From an uncultured Porphyromonadaceae bacterium (GTDB lineage Bacteria > Bacteroidota > Bacteroidia > Bacteroidales > Muribaculaceae), in the NCBI GenBank assembly GCA_902489275.1, contig CABTZK010000019.1:1-41906 (forward strand): 41,906 nt of DNA, read 5' to 3'. Position 1 is the stretch's first letter. Each line of letters begins with the position of its first letter. Position numbers and translations under genes: made by a program. Below, piece by piece: positions 29,256-37,306 of this stretch. The notes beneath the pieces are model-generated. The model ran no database searches. It had not been told where the DNA came from and saw nothing but the letters and a program-made list of their open reading frames with translations.

Positions 29256-31802
29256 CTATTTTAGCCGCATGAGGGTTTCATGCAGCTGGTCGCCCAAGTT
29301 GATGGTGTAGCCTTGCTTGCTGAACACAATGCGGTTAAAGGTGTCAGCGATGATAAACAGTGGCAGCTGGTTGGTCTTCAGCTTGAGCTCACTCTTCAGC
29401 GCTTTCAAAATCGAGCCTTTTGGGTCGATACCGTACTTCACATTGGCGGGCAGGTTAAAGTCGTTCTTGTCGAAATGCTTGCTGGCGGCATTGGCGTCCT
29501 CAAACAGCAATAGCACGGGGCGGTCGAGACTCACCTTGGCGATGTCGCGCAAGGCATGGTTGGTGGGTTCCTCGCCAGCAGCGATAATCCCCAGCACGTA
29601 GTAGCCGCGACCTGTCGATGACAAGATGCTGAACTGCCGGAGAAGGCAGTTTTGGGTGAACAGAGGAAAATACTTGGATTCGCTGTCGAAGTTGCCAATC
29701 ACGGCAATTCCCCCCTCCTTTTGGCGCATCACTAAATCAACGGTGGTCGTCTCTCCCTCTTTGATGTCAAATTTGCGAGTGGTGGCAACCACGCTGCCAT
29801 CGGCCTGGCGGGTTCCCGTCACGAGTACGTAGGTGCCCGCGTCCATTTTCGCGCCGTTCTTGAACGTGCTGGCCCAGGTGCACTGGTTTTCGTCGTAGTT
29901 CAAGAGTTCCAAGTGCCCATCAACGAGTTTGCTCAGCGAGAAGTGCGTGTAATATTTGGGGTTGTCGATGATTTCAGTAGGCTTGTAATTGAGTGTGAGG
30001 ATGCCCTGTGGGGCGATTTTGGGCTCGGTAGCGTCCCATTTCACATCAATCCAGGGCTGGTTGTCGCCCATGCGGTATTGCACTTTGCCAGTCACGGCAT
30101 CTTTGCGCGCGTTGATGTCGAGACTGCGTGCCACGTCAACCCAGAAAATGTCGCGGCTGCGCTCGTCGGTAAAACGGTAGTTGTAGACACTCACGGGCGA
30201 TTGCGCGTAGCGCAGCGCTTTGCGGTCGGGGTTGAGCCTCAAGTTCTCTTTGGCCCAGTTCACAAGCCGTTGCGGATTCTCTCGGAAACTTTTGGCCTCT
30301 TGGGCGAAAGCCTGCTCGAAAAACCGCTTGAAAGGCCGCAAGGGCTCGTCCTCGACGCGGGGTGAGAGTTGGCTGCTGCTGGCGGTCATGTTGTCGTCGA
30401 GCACTTCCATGGTGACGTCACGCAGGTCTTTGTCGCTCAAGCAGTCGAGCAGCTTGTAGGCGCGTTCTTCTTGCCCCTGGTATCGGTTGAGGAAATTCAG
30501 GATTGTGCTGTGGTTTCCACAGGATTTCACGAGATAGTCACGGCTGCGCTCGGGGTAGCGCATCGCCTTTTTGGCCGTGATAAAGGTGGAAGTGTAGGCG
30601 TTGCGAATCGAGTCTTCCTGAGCAAGCCTGACTTTGTTGGCCTCGGCCAGTGCGGCGGGAACGTCGGGTATGACGGCGTGTTCTGGCGGCGGCACGATGT
30701 CAATCGAGTCGGGGAGGGCCGTGTCATGGGCAATCTTGATGGTCATGGTCTGGTCTTTCCCGAAACTGGCTTTGACCCAGCCATAGCGCTTGGCGCTGTC
30801 GCTTGCCCACACGAGCATGTCGCCCAATCCTGCCGTGAGGCTGGTGTGTCCTTGCTGGTCGGCGTATTTTGTCACGGCGCTGTAGAATTCTGCATAGTTG
30901 TAAATCTTGAATTCTACACGGGCGTTGGGAACGGCCACGCCTTGCTCGTCGGTGATGGTGAAGTCGATTTTCGCGGTTTTGGCATAGTTGCCCACCAAGT
31001 TGACCTCGGTGTAGTTGCTCGTTTTGAGCACGGTTTCCTCGGGGCCGTTGTAGTCGCCAAACACGCGAGTGTGCATGAGCATCGCGCGCGATGCGGGAGC
31101 GTTGAACCATCCCAGGTCGAGCACCGCCTCGGGCTCGCAAGCGCCCAGGAAGTGCCAGCGCCCGTCGGCCCAGGCCTCAACCCAGGCGTGATTGTCGTCG
31201 GTGTGTGCCCAGCGAGGCGTGTAGACTTGCCGGGCCGGGATGCCCACGGCGCGCAGTGCGGCTACCGTGAGGGTGCTTTCCTCGCCACAGCGTCCGGTGC
31301 CCGTCTTGATGCTTTGCAGCGGCGTGGAGGTGCGCGCGTCGCTCGGCTGGTAGGTCACATGCTCGTGGCACCAGTGGTTTACTTCGAGAATGGCCTCCTG
31401 CATCGAGAGGTTGCTCACGCGGTTTCTCAATGCTTTGTAGAACACCATGCGACTGCTGTCGAGCGCTTCGTTGTTGACCCTGATGGGCAGTACGAAGTGC
31501 CTGAAAATGTCATCGGGAATGGTTTTCCCCCAGGGCATCTCGGCGCGTGTGGCAAAAGTCTGCTTGATGTTTTCAATATAAAATTGCTCGGAGTAGTCAG
31601 TCACGTCACACAGTGGCGCATAGGCATAGATGAAGTGCAGGGCTTCTGTCTCCTGCTCATCCAGGCCGGTCTCTACGAGCTTGAAGCCCACCTGCTGCTG
31701 CCTGTGCTTGAAGGCGTCGTTGATGCCTGTGGCATGGACGTTCACTGCAAGCATGGTGAGCATAGTGAGCATGCTTCCGATAATAGTTAGTTTGGATTTC
31801 AT
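29256..31802 (-). CDS. Exported transglutaminase-like protein
   Basis: An 848-aa protein with a signal peptide ending VHA (about 24). A transglutaminase-like core lies at about 135-230: catalytic cysteine C172 in TGRCGEES, histidine H205 in DDNHAWVEAW, and an acidic residue in GACEPE (223) where many members have Asp. After it come a beta-sandwich carboxypeptidase-regulatory-like segment (KIDFTITDEQGVAVPNARVEF), a helical middle part, another beta domain (about 620-700), and a C-terminal thioredoxin-like region (PVLLLFEDANAASKHFDKND). The reaction is unknown; such domains in bacteria are often peptidases or cross-link hydrolases. It sits between an L,D-transpeptidase gene and an LRR gene in a probable envelope operon. 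Confidence 0.8.
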   Translation of the reverse strand: MKSKLTIIGSMLTMLTMLAVNVHATGINDAFKHRQQQVGFKLVETGLDEQETEALHFIYAYAPLCDVTDYSEQFYIENIKQTFATRAEMPWGKTIPDDIFRHFVLPIRVNNEALDSSRMVFYKALRNRVSNLSMQEAILEVNHWCHEHVTYQPSDARTSTPLQSIKTGTGRCGEESTLTVAALRAVGIPARQVYTPRWAHTDDNHAWVEAWADGRWHFLGACEPEAVLDLGWFNAPASRAMLMHTRVFGDYNGPEETVLKTSNYTEVNLVGNYAKTAKIDFTITDEQGVAVPNARVEFKIYNYAEFYSAVTKYADQQGHTSLTAGLGDMLVWASDSAKRYGWVKASFGKDQTMTIKIAHDTALPDSIDIVPPPEHAVIPDVPAALAEANKVRLAQEDSIRNAYTSTFITAKKAMRYPERSRDYLVKSCGNHSTILNFLNRYQGQEERAYKLLDCLSDKDLRDVTMEVLDDNMTASSSQLSPRVEDEPLRPFKRFFEQAFAQEAKSFRENPQRLVNWAKENLRLNPDRKALRYAQSPVSVYNYRFTDERSRDIFWVDVARSLDINARKDAVTGKVQYRMGDNQPWIDVKWDATEPKIAPQGILTLNYKPTEIIDNPKYYTHFSLSKLVDGHLELLNYDENQCTWASTFKNGAKMDAGTYVLVTGTRQADGSVVATTRKFDIKEGETTTVDLVMRQKEGGIAVIGNFDSESKYFPLFTQNCLLRQFSILSSTGRGYYVLGIIAAGEEPTNHALRDIAKVSLDRPVLLLFEDANAASKHFDKNDFNLPANVKYGIDPKGSILKALKSELKLKTNQLPLFIIADTFNRIVFSKQGYTINLGDQLHETLMRLK

Positions 31803-31845
31803 AAGAAATTAGTTTTTAATGGTTGTGAGTCGCTTCTCCCACATG

Positions 31846-32403
31846 TCACTTGGGTTCCCAGGGATAGAGGCTTTCACCCTCGTGCTTGATGACAACCTTC
31901 ATGCCCACGTAGGCATACTTGTCCTTGAGTGTGATGATGTCTTTATCGAGCAGGCGAATGCAGCCCTCGCTTGCGCGGCCGGGCACCGTGTTCTCGTTGT
32001 TGGTGCTGCCGTGAATCCCAATTCCGCTATGGCCTGGAGTGTTGAGGCGCATGAACCAGCGCCCGTAGGCTTTGATGTTGCCGCGGCCGTCCTTGAAATC
32101 GTGCTTCCATGTCGATGCGTTTTGAATCATCGAGATGCTAAAGGGCTTCCCAGCTGGCGACTCAGGTGTTTTCATGTCGCCCACGCGCTGTTTGTTGCCC
32201 TTGACTTTGCTCAGGCAGGCGGGGAACTGAATGAGCAGCGTGCTGTCTCCGCTGTACACGCGCAGGTTCTCGTTGCCAGTCTCCTTTGAAATCACGATAA
32301 ATGAGCCGTCGCCCTTGTGGCAGATGCGGCCGTCATTGTTTTTTTGAGCAATAACGGCAGTCACGGTCATTAATGCAATGAGAAGTGTTACAATCTTTTT
32401 CAT
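31846..32403 (-). CDS. L,D-transpeptidase (YkuD domain)
   Basis: A 185-aa exported protein: signal peptide MKKIVTLLIALMTVTAVIAQ, then a YkuD domain. The catalytic motif is the usual HG...S-x-G-C-x-R, here HGST (about 131-134), then GRASEGCIRLLD with the nucleophilic cysteine. Such enzymes form 3-3 peptidoglycan cross-links or attach proteins to peptidoglycan. The substrate-approach segment VGDMKTPESPAGKPF is also typical. The ATG at 32403 is chosen because the signal peptide starts there. Second gene of the GlmU-like operon, with a 35-base gap upstream and 43 downstream. Confidence 0.85.
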   Translation of the reverse strand: MKKIVTLLIALMTVTAVIAQKNNDGRICHKGDGSFIVISKETGNENLRVYSGDSTLLIQFPACLSKVKGNKQRVGDMKTPESPAGKPFSISMIQNASTWKHDFKDGRGNIKAYGRWFMRLNTPGHSGIGIHGSTNNENTVPGRASEGCIRLLDKDIITLKDKYAYVGMKVVIKHEGESLYPWEPK

Positions 32404-32438
32404 GTCTTGTGAGTTAATCATTTTGAAGGCTTGATGCC

Positions 32439-33620
32439 TCATTTGTATTGCTTGGCGATGCGGTATATGGCCTCGTATATGTCCATGTCGCTCTTGGTGA
32501 GCTCAATCCCGCGTCGTGCCATCACGCGCTTTGCAATGGTTAGGAATGCAGGCAGTTTCACGCCCTTGAACCCTGCGGTGCTGCTGCCTTCCAGGAAAGA
32601 TGCCACGAAATTCCGTGGGAAGCCGGCACCATGTATGTTCACGCCCACACCCAGCACCGTGGCGGTGTTGATCATGCAGTTCACGCCCGTTTTGCAGTGG
32701 TCGCCCATGATCAGGCCGCAAAATTGCAGCCCCGTAGGCTCAAAGTGTTTGCTGGCGTAGTTCCATAGCTTGATTTCGCTATAGTCATTTTTAAGGTTGG
32801 AAGCCGTTGTTCCGCCACCAATGTTGCACCACTCTCCAATCACGGCATCGCCCAAGAAGCCGTCGTGCGCCTTGTTGCTGTAGCCAATCATGACCGTGTT
32901 TTCCACCTCGCCGCCAATTTTGCAATGCGGGCCCAAAGTGGTTGCGCCATAGACTTTAGCGCCCATACGCACTTTTGCGTTGTGGCAGGCTGCAAAGGGG
33001 GCGCGAATGCAGGCTCCCTCCATGATCTCAACATCTTTTCCTACGTAGATGCACCCCTCGTTGGTGTTGAGTGTGGCGCCTTCCACGTAGGCGCCATGCT
33101 CAATGAAAATGCGATTGGGGTCGCCAATCACCGTGTTGCTTTTACTCAGCGCTTGCGACTTGCGTCCTGCGGTGATTCGCTCGAAGTCATCCTCAAGCAC
33201 TTGCCCGTTGAGCAGGAAGATGTCCCACAAGTGCCCAATCAGCCGCGGTGGGGTCCCAAGCGCGACGACGTGGTCGTGTTTCCTTTCGTCAAAGTTGCGG
33301 GCGCTGCCGTTGAAGGCGATGAGCTCATCGTCTGCCATCAAGGCTTCACCAGCTTTGAGTCCAAGAGCCATTTGAGCGATTTCGGGCGTTGGAATCACGT
33401 GCCCTGCTATCATTAGATTGGTGTCGCAAAGCACGGTGGGGAATTTTTTCTTGAGGTAGCCTGCTGTGAGGTAGCTGTAGTGAGCTTCCCCGAGCAGCGC
33501 GCGCCACTTCTCCTCGATGGTCGTGATGCCCACGCGCAGCTGGCATGTGGGGCGGGTGTAAGTGATTGGCAGCAATTGCTTGCGAATCTCATTGTTGTCA
33601 AAAAATATGACGTTCTTCAT
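32439..33620 (-). CDS. GlmU-like sugar nucleotidyltransferase/acetyltransferase
   Basis: A 393-aa protein of the alternative GlmU family common in Bacteroidetes. The N-terminal part (MKNVIFFDNNEIRKQLLPIT) is a divergent nucleotidyltransferase fold. The C-terminal half is a left-handed beta helix with hexapeptide repeats (IYVGKDVEIMEGACIRAPF, KVRMGAKVYGATTLGPHCKI, ENTVMIGYSNK). The family is thought to make UDP-N-acetylglucosamine from glucosamine-1-phosphate. The TTG further upstream overlaps the promoter, so the ATG at 33620 is the start. First gene of the probable operon with the L,D-transpeptidase and transglutaminase-like genes. Confidence 0.85.
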   Translation of the reverse strand: MKNVIFFDNNEIRKQLLPITYTRPTCQLRVGITTIEEKWRALLGEAHYSYLTAGYLKKKFPTVLCDTNLMIAGHVIPTPEIAQMALGLKAGEALMADDELIAFNGSARNFDERKHDHVVALGTPPRLIGHLWDIFLLNGQVLEDDFERITAGRKSQALSKSNTVIGDPNRIFIEHGAYVEGATLNTNEGCIYVGKDVEIMEGACIRAPFAACHNAKVRMGAKVYGATTLGPHCKIGGEVENTVMIGYSNKAHDGFLGDAVIGEWCNIGGGTTASNLKNDYSEIKLWNYASKHFEPTGLQFCGLIMGDHCKTGVNCMINTATVLGVGVNIHGAGFPRNFVASFLEGSSTAGFKGVKLPAFLTIAKRVMARRGIELTKSDMDIYEAIYRIAKQYK

Positions 33621-33645
33621 CTTTTTTGCAATATAATAAACCACG

Positions 33646-33677
33646 CAAAGTTAGAAATTTTTCTTTGTTTTACCAAA
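33646..33677 (-). promoter_or_regulatory. Promoter of the GlmU-like operon
   Basis: On the minus strand TTTG (33677-33674), 20 nt, TAACTTTG (33653-33646); the ATG follows at 33620. Confidence 0.7.
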
Positions 33678-33792
33678 AGTGCGCGCATGAATTATGATCT
33701 GTGAAAATAGGAGTGTAAATGCGTGTAAATTCATCATGTACCCTCAGCCATCTTAGCGAATAGGACGTTGTGTAATAGATGAGTGCGGGAGT

Positions 33793-33820
33793 AAAAAAAA
33801 GGGACACCGCGTGGTGTCCC
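33793..33820 (-). terminator. Terminator of the secreted-protein gene
   Basis: GGGACACC (33801-33808) / GGTGTCCC (33813-33820) with loop GCGT; the A8 run at 33793-33800 is a T tract on the minus strand. It lies about 28 bases after the stop of the gene at 33849. Confidence 0.88.
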
Positions 33821-33848
33821 CTTGAAAGTGTGTGATTGAAATAATTTC

Positions 33849-34931
33849 TTATTTAACCACTTTGCTTGTGGTCTTGCTGCCGTCGGTGTAGTTGGTCACC
33901 ACGATGTTGAGACCCTCGAATGGAGCAGCGCTTTCCACGCCCATTGCGTTGTAGTAGCGAATGCTTTCCACGGTCTTGCCCGCGTTCACGTCGTTCACAC
34001 CCGATGGGGCGGTCTTCACAACGATTTGCTCTGGGACGCTCTGTATCAGTCTGTATTCAGCGTTCTCGCCAAATCCGAATTGCACATATGCGAAATAGGT
34101 GCCTGCGGCTTGTGGAGTCCAGTCGAAGCTGTAGCCGTTGGTGCTGTTGGCTGCGATTTCAGTAGCTTCGGCAGTGGCATCTTCTTGCATTTCTGCATCG
34201 TAGATATGCAGCTTAGCCGTGTAAGTGTTAGCGGCGATAGCCTTGTCGTTGCCGTTCTTCACGCTTGCGGTCGCATGGATGGGCTCGCCCACCCGACCCG
34301 AGCTCGGAATACCATAACTCATAAGCTCCACCTTGTTCCAGTCAAAGGTTGGTTTACCTTTCACTTTGAGGACGTATGAAGTGTAGCCTTCTTCTGATCC
34401 GCCATGCCATCCGTCATTCACGCCATGGTCTGCAGGAACACCAGTTGAGAATTTTTGCCTGTCAATTTTCAAAACATACTCGCCCGTTGGCAAATTGGGG
34501 TCGATGGCAATTAAGAGCTTGATAATGGAAAGGTCTCCCTCTGTCTTTGCTTTGATTAAGGCGTTTTGCATGTTAAAAACAACAATGCGTAGACTTGTCC
34601 CAGCAGGATCATTGCCTGCTAATTGATGATTCTTGGCGCGATTGATTGTTTTTCCCCATACAATCACGGAATCTCCCAAAGCGTCATCCCACTCTCTGTA
34701 TTGAACGGCTTTGATGCCTTCGCCATAATGGAAGTCAGCCTGGAAAGCGGCATATCCAGTTTGGTTATACAGGTTGAGCGTTAATTCAACCGTATCTCCA
34801 GCATTAACTTCACCTTCAACAGGGCTGAAATACAGGCTGTCTGTTACGTAGGTTGGTTCGGCACTGGCAATCCCAGCGCCACACGCTGCTACAAGTGCAA
34901 GTAAAAAACCTTTGAATAATGTTTTTTTCAT
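33849..34931 (-). CDS. Secreted protein with cohesin-like domain and sorting-like tail
   Basis: A 360-aa exported protein: signal peptide MKKTLFKGFLLALVAACGAG, cut near ASA. Residues about 35-190 resemble a cohesin/dockerin-receptor-like beta sandwich (EVNAGDTVELTLNLYNQTGY, AAFQADFHYGEGIKAV, LPTGEYVLKI). A second beta domain (about 200-305) looks CARDB/Ig-like (SGRVGEPIHATASVKNGND, GTYFAYVQFGFGENAEYRL). The last 50 residues (GVNDV...SIRYYNAMG...FEGLNIVVTNYTDGS...K) match the LRR protein's tail at 26 of 50 positions. A surface or secreted binding role is likely; no enzyme motif is seen. Monocistronic with promoter and terminator. Confidence 0.75.
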   Translation of the reverse strand: MKKTLFKGFLLALVAACGAGIASAEPTYVTDSLYFSPVEGEVNAGDTVELTLNLYNQTGYAAFQADFHYGEGIKAVQYREWDDALGDSVIVWGKTINRAKNHQLAGNDPAGTSLRIVVFNMQNALIKAKTEGDLSIIKLLIAIDPNLPTGEYVLKIDRQKFSTGVPADHGVNDGWHGGSEEGYTSYVLKVKGKPTFDWNKVELMSYGIPSSGRVGEPIHATASVKNGNDKAIAANTYTAKLHIYDAEMQEDATAEATEIAANSTNGYSFDWTPQAAGTYFAYVQFGFGENAEYRLIQSVPEQIVVKTAPSGVNDVNAGKTVESIRYYNAMGVESAAPFEGLNIVVTNYTDGSKTTSKVVK

Positions 34932-34981
34932 ATTAGTTGTATCAATTAGTTAATAAAAAATAGTTAATTCGATATTTTGCC

Positions 34982-34989
34982 CAAAGTTA
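34982..34989 (-). promoter_or_regulatory. -7 element of the cohesin-like gene
   Basis: TAACTTTG on the minus strand (34989-34982), about 50 bases before the ATG at 34931. Confidence 0.6.
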
Positions 34990-35125
34990 GTGACATTTCA
35001 TGAAATAGCAAATAAATTCTTTTGTTTTTTGAATATTTTTTTTGTAACAAAGGCAGAATTGCCCTCCTTGAGCAAGAAAAGAAGATAAAAATGTGTTTTT
35101 TACGACTGATTTCGTATTTTTTTAT

Positions 35126-35133
35126 TACTTTTG
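35126..35133 (+). promoter_or_regulatory. -7 element of the hypothetical gene at 35210
   Basis: TACTTTTG (35126-35133). It excludes the longer frame that opens at 35093 as the real start. Confidence 0.5.
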
Positions 35134-35209
35134 GGCGAATAATGGAAATTCAAGCGACTTCAGGAACAAGAACTCCAGAATGTGCTGCTCAATTCAGAAC
35201 ACATCAAAA

Positions 35210-35740
35210 ATGATAAATATGGACACAGAGAAAAGCCGATGGCTTGACGCAAGACGCAACGTCATCACCGAAAATTACACGTTGCCCGCCGATGAGCAGG
35301 CACGTGTCGACGACATGTTTAGCCGAATGGAGCAACTCGCCAGCGAGTGCGCCAACCAGGGCGAGTTTGAGAGCCGCTTGGGCGCGTCGCCGCTCGCGGG
35401 GGAATATGGCGAAATGTTCACGCGCATTACCAAATACAACACAACGGCCAAAGAGATGAAAAAGGCGGTTTCCCGGAATCAGACCGTGGGAATCGCGTTA
35501 GGCTCCGTCTCTGGCCTCGCGAGGACACAGGCCCGCGGATGGCTCATGCAGCAGCTGTGGAAAATCTTGCCCAACTGGTGTTATGACCTTTTTGTCTACC
35601 GTTGGTATAACATCCCCGTCATTGGCAGCATCCTTTCCTGGAGAAACCGCAAAAGTTATGTCGATGACGTTATCGAAGGGATAACAAAAAACAAGGAAGG
35701 GAGAAACCGGCGGCCAGGTGGCCCGGCTGGCTCGGTGTGA
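35210..35740 (+). CDS. Conserved-looking protein of unknown function
   Basis: About 176 aa. The start is ATG 35210 or ATG 35219 (MDTEKSRWLDARRN). The first two thirds are charged and helical (ADEQARVDDMFSRMEQLASE, then YGEMFTRITKYNTTAKEMKK). The last third is aromatic and partly hydrophobic (WLMQQLWKILPNWCYDLFVY, YNIPVIGSILSWRNRK), which may lie on or in a membrane, and the C-terminus is Gly/Pro/Arg-rich. No signal peptide and no recognised family. Codon use matches the core genes, so it is likely real. Confidence 0.6.
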   Translation: MINMDTEKSRWLDARRNVITENYTLPADEQARVDDMFSRMEQLASECANQGEFESRLGASPLAGEYGEMFTRITKYNTTAKEMKKAVSRNQTVGIALGSVSGLARTQARGWLMQQLWKILPNWCYDLFVYRWYNIPVIGSILSWRNRKSYVDDVIEGITKNKEGRNRRPGGPAGSV

Positions 35741-35848
35741 GCGAGAAGTAACGTTTGGCAATCCAGAGGGGCAGCGATGCGCCCGAGCGGGACCGAGGCT
35801 CCTCTCGTCGCTTGCTGCTCATAGCAATCTATATATAACTATATAATA

Positions 35849-37192
35849 ATGTATAACAAAAAAATAATTTTAGTCATGGCCGCCGCATTGGCTTCCATGC
35901 TCATGCAGGCGCAAAACAAAGAAGAGCGAGCGGTCAACTTTTACATGGCACACTATGGCAAAATCGCCAAGATGTGGCAAGCGAGACAAGGCACCGACGA
36001 GGCATTCCGCACGGGGATTCCCACACATTGGACCTTGGTTGATGTTGATGGCGATGGTTGCCTTGAGCTGTGGCTGCGTAGCAACGATGGCAGCGAACAA
36101 GCGATGCTGGCCAGCGGGGGCGAGCAGCGCGTGCAGGAAGTGGCGCGTGCCAGCAGCGCCGAGCAGCTCTCGCTTGAGGGAAATGCCGTCGTCGTCACCC
36201 GCATTCTCGATCGAGGAAGTTTGAGCAAGAACTATGCCGTCCTCCGGCAAAGCGCTGTGGAGGAACGCTTGACCGATTTGATGACCGAGCGCACACCGGG
36301 CATGCTCCCCATGGAATATGACCACACCTATTCTTACCCTGGCGTTGACGACCCGAAGAAAGCTGCAAAAGCCGCAAAAAAACTGCTCAAGGCCATCGGG
36401 AAAGCACGCGTCACCCGCGAGCAGCCGATGGCGTGGAGACGCATGGGCGATTTAGGGCTCTACTGGACCAACAACATGACCCGGCGAGAACGGCCCGTGA
36501 TGGCTCATGCCAATTTCAGAGAGAACGCATACGTCTATACGGCCGGCGACAAGACATTTGACCCGCAAAAGTATGCCTACTTGGTGTTTAAGCAAAATGT
36601 GGGCGAGGTCGAGCTCGTGAGCCAGAGTCCCGACAGCGCAGGCGCGGCGAGGGCCTACTGCTACCGCCTGAAAAACAAGAAAGCGGCAAAGAAGATGTTC
36701 AAGGGCTATACTGACCGCGAGGTGATGCCCGTGCTCATGACCGCGGCTTGCCGCAAGTCGCACGAGCTCATCAAGTTCAGCAAGTGGAAAAGCGGCGAGT
36801 CGAAGCGTGTGATGACCGCCGAGGAACGCGCCAGGGTGGAAAGCTGCTATGACCGTGGCGTGGTGAGTAACCAGTGGATGGCCGGTTTCAAGGACGGAAA
36901 AGACATGATGGACTTGTGGGCCGTGTGGTTTGACGGTGCCCAGATTTCGCCCCTCACAGCCCTTGTGCTCACGCGCAATGGCGTGGTAGAGGCCACGTTC
37001 AACCACCATGGCACGCCCGAGCACTCCCGCAACTATGTTGAGCATCTGCCCAGCCTGCAGTGCATTGCCAAAGCACAGGATGCGCCGGTGGAACTCTATA
37101 TCCACCACGAGTTTCCTGGCCGCTCCGAGGACTATATCCTTGTCCAGGCGGGCAACATTTTTGTGACCGTCGGCAGCGACTCGGCCGAGTAA
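35849..37192 (+). CDS. Secreted protein of unknown function
   Basis: A 447-aa protein with a signal peptide (MYNKKIILVMAAALASMLMQ, cut after AQ). Near the N-terminus LVDVDGDGCLELWLRSNDG looks like an FG-GAP/EF-hand-type calcium-binding loop. The middle has a lysine/alanine-rich helix (DDPKKAAKAAKKLLKAIGKA), and another beta-rich part follows. I cannot name a family. It lies 108 bases after the previous hypothetical gene on the same strand and starts in an AT-rich spacer. Confidence 0.65.
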   Translation: MYNKKIILVMAAALASMLMQAQNKEERAVNFYMAHYGKIAKMWQARQGTDEAFRTGIPTHWTLVDVDGDGCLELWLRSNDGSEQAMLASGGEQRVQEVARASSAEQLSLEGNAVVVTRILDRGSLSKNYAVLRQSAVEERLTDLMTERTPGMLPMEYDHTYSYPGVDDPKKAAKAAKKLLKAIGKARVTREQPMAWRRMGDLGLYWTNNMTRRERPVMAHANFRENAYVYTAGDKTFDPQKYAYLVFKQNVGEVELVSQSPDSAGAARAYCYRLKNKKAAKKMFKGYTDREVMPVLMTAACRKSHELIKFSKWKSGESKRVMTAEERARVESCYDRGVVSNQWMAGFKDGKDMMDLWAVWFDGAQISPLTALVLTRNGVVEATFNHHGTPEHSRNYVEHLPSLQCIAKAQDAPVELYIHHEFPGRSEDYILVQAGNIFVTVGSDSAE

Positions 37193-37230
37193 AGGCGCGC
37201 CCTCGCGATTTTTGAATGGATGGCAAGAAA

Positions 37231-37262
37231 TTTGCCTATTCAGCAAAATGGTTGTAATTTTG
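37231..37262 (+). promoter_or_regulatory. Promoter of ffh
   Basis: TTTG (37231-37234), 20 nt, TAATTTTG (37255-37262), 45 bases before the ATG at 37307. Confidence 0.7.
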
Positions 37263-37306
37263 CAAGATGTTTTTGATGCACAGCAAAAAATAGAATACGA
37301 AGATAT

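Noticed and set aside
30369..31790. A 473-codon open frame on the plus strand opposite the transglutaminase-like gene
   Set aside because: It has no recognisable domain, no promoter, and is the antisense shadow of a GC-rich gene with clear motifs and signal peptide on the minus strand.
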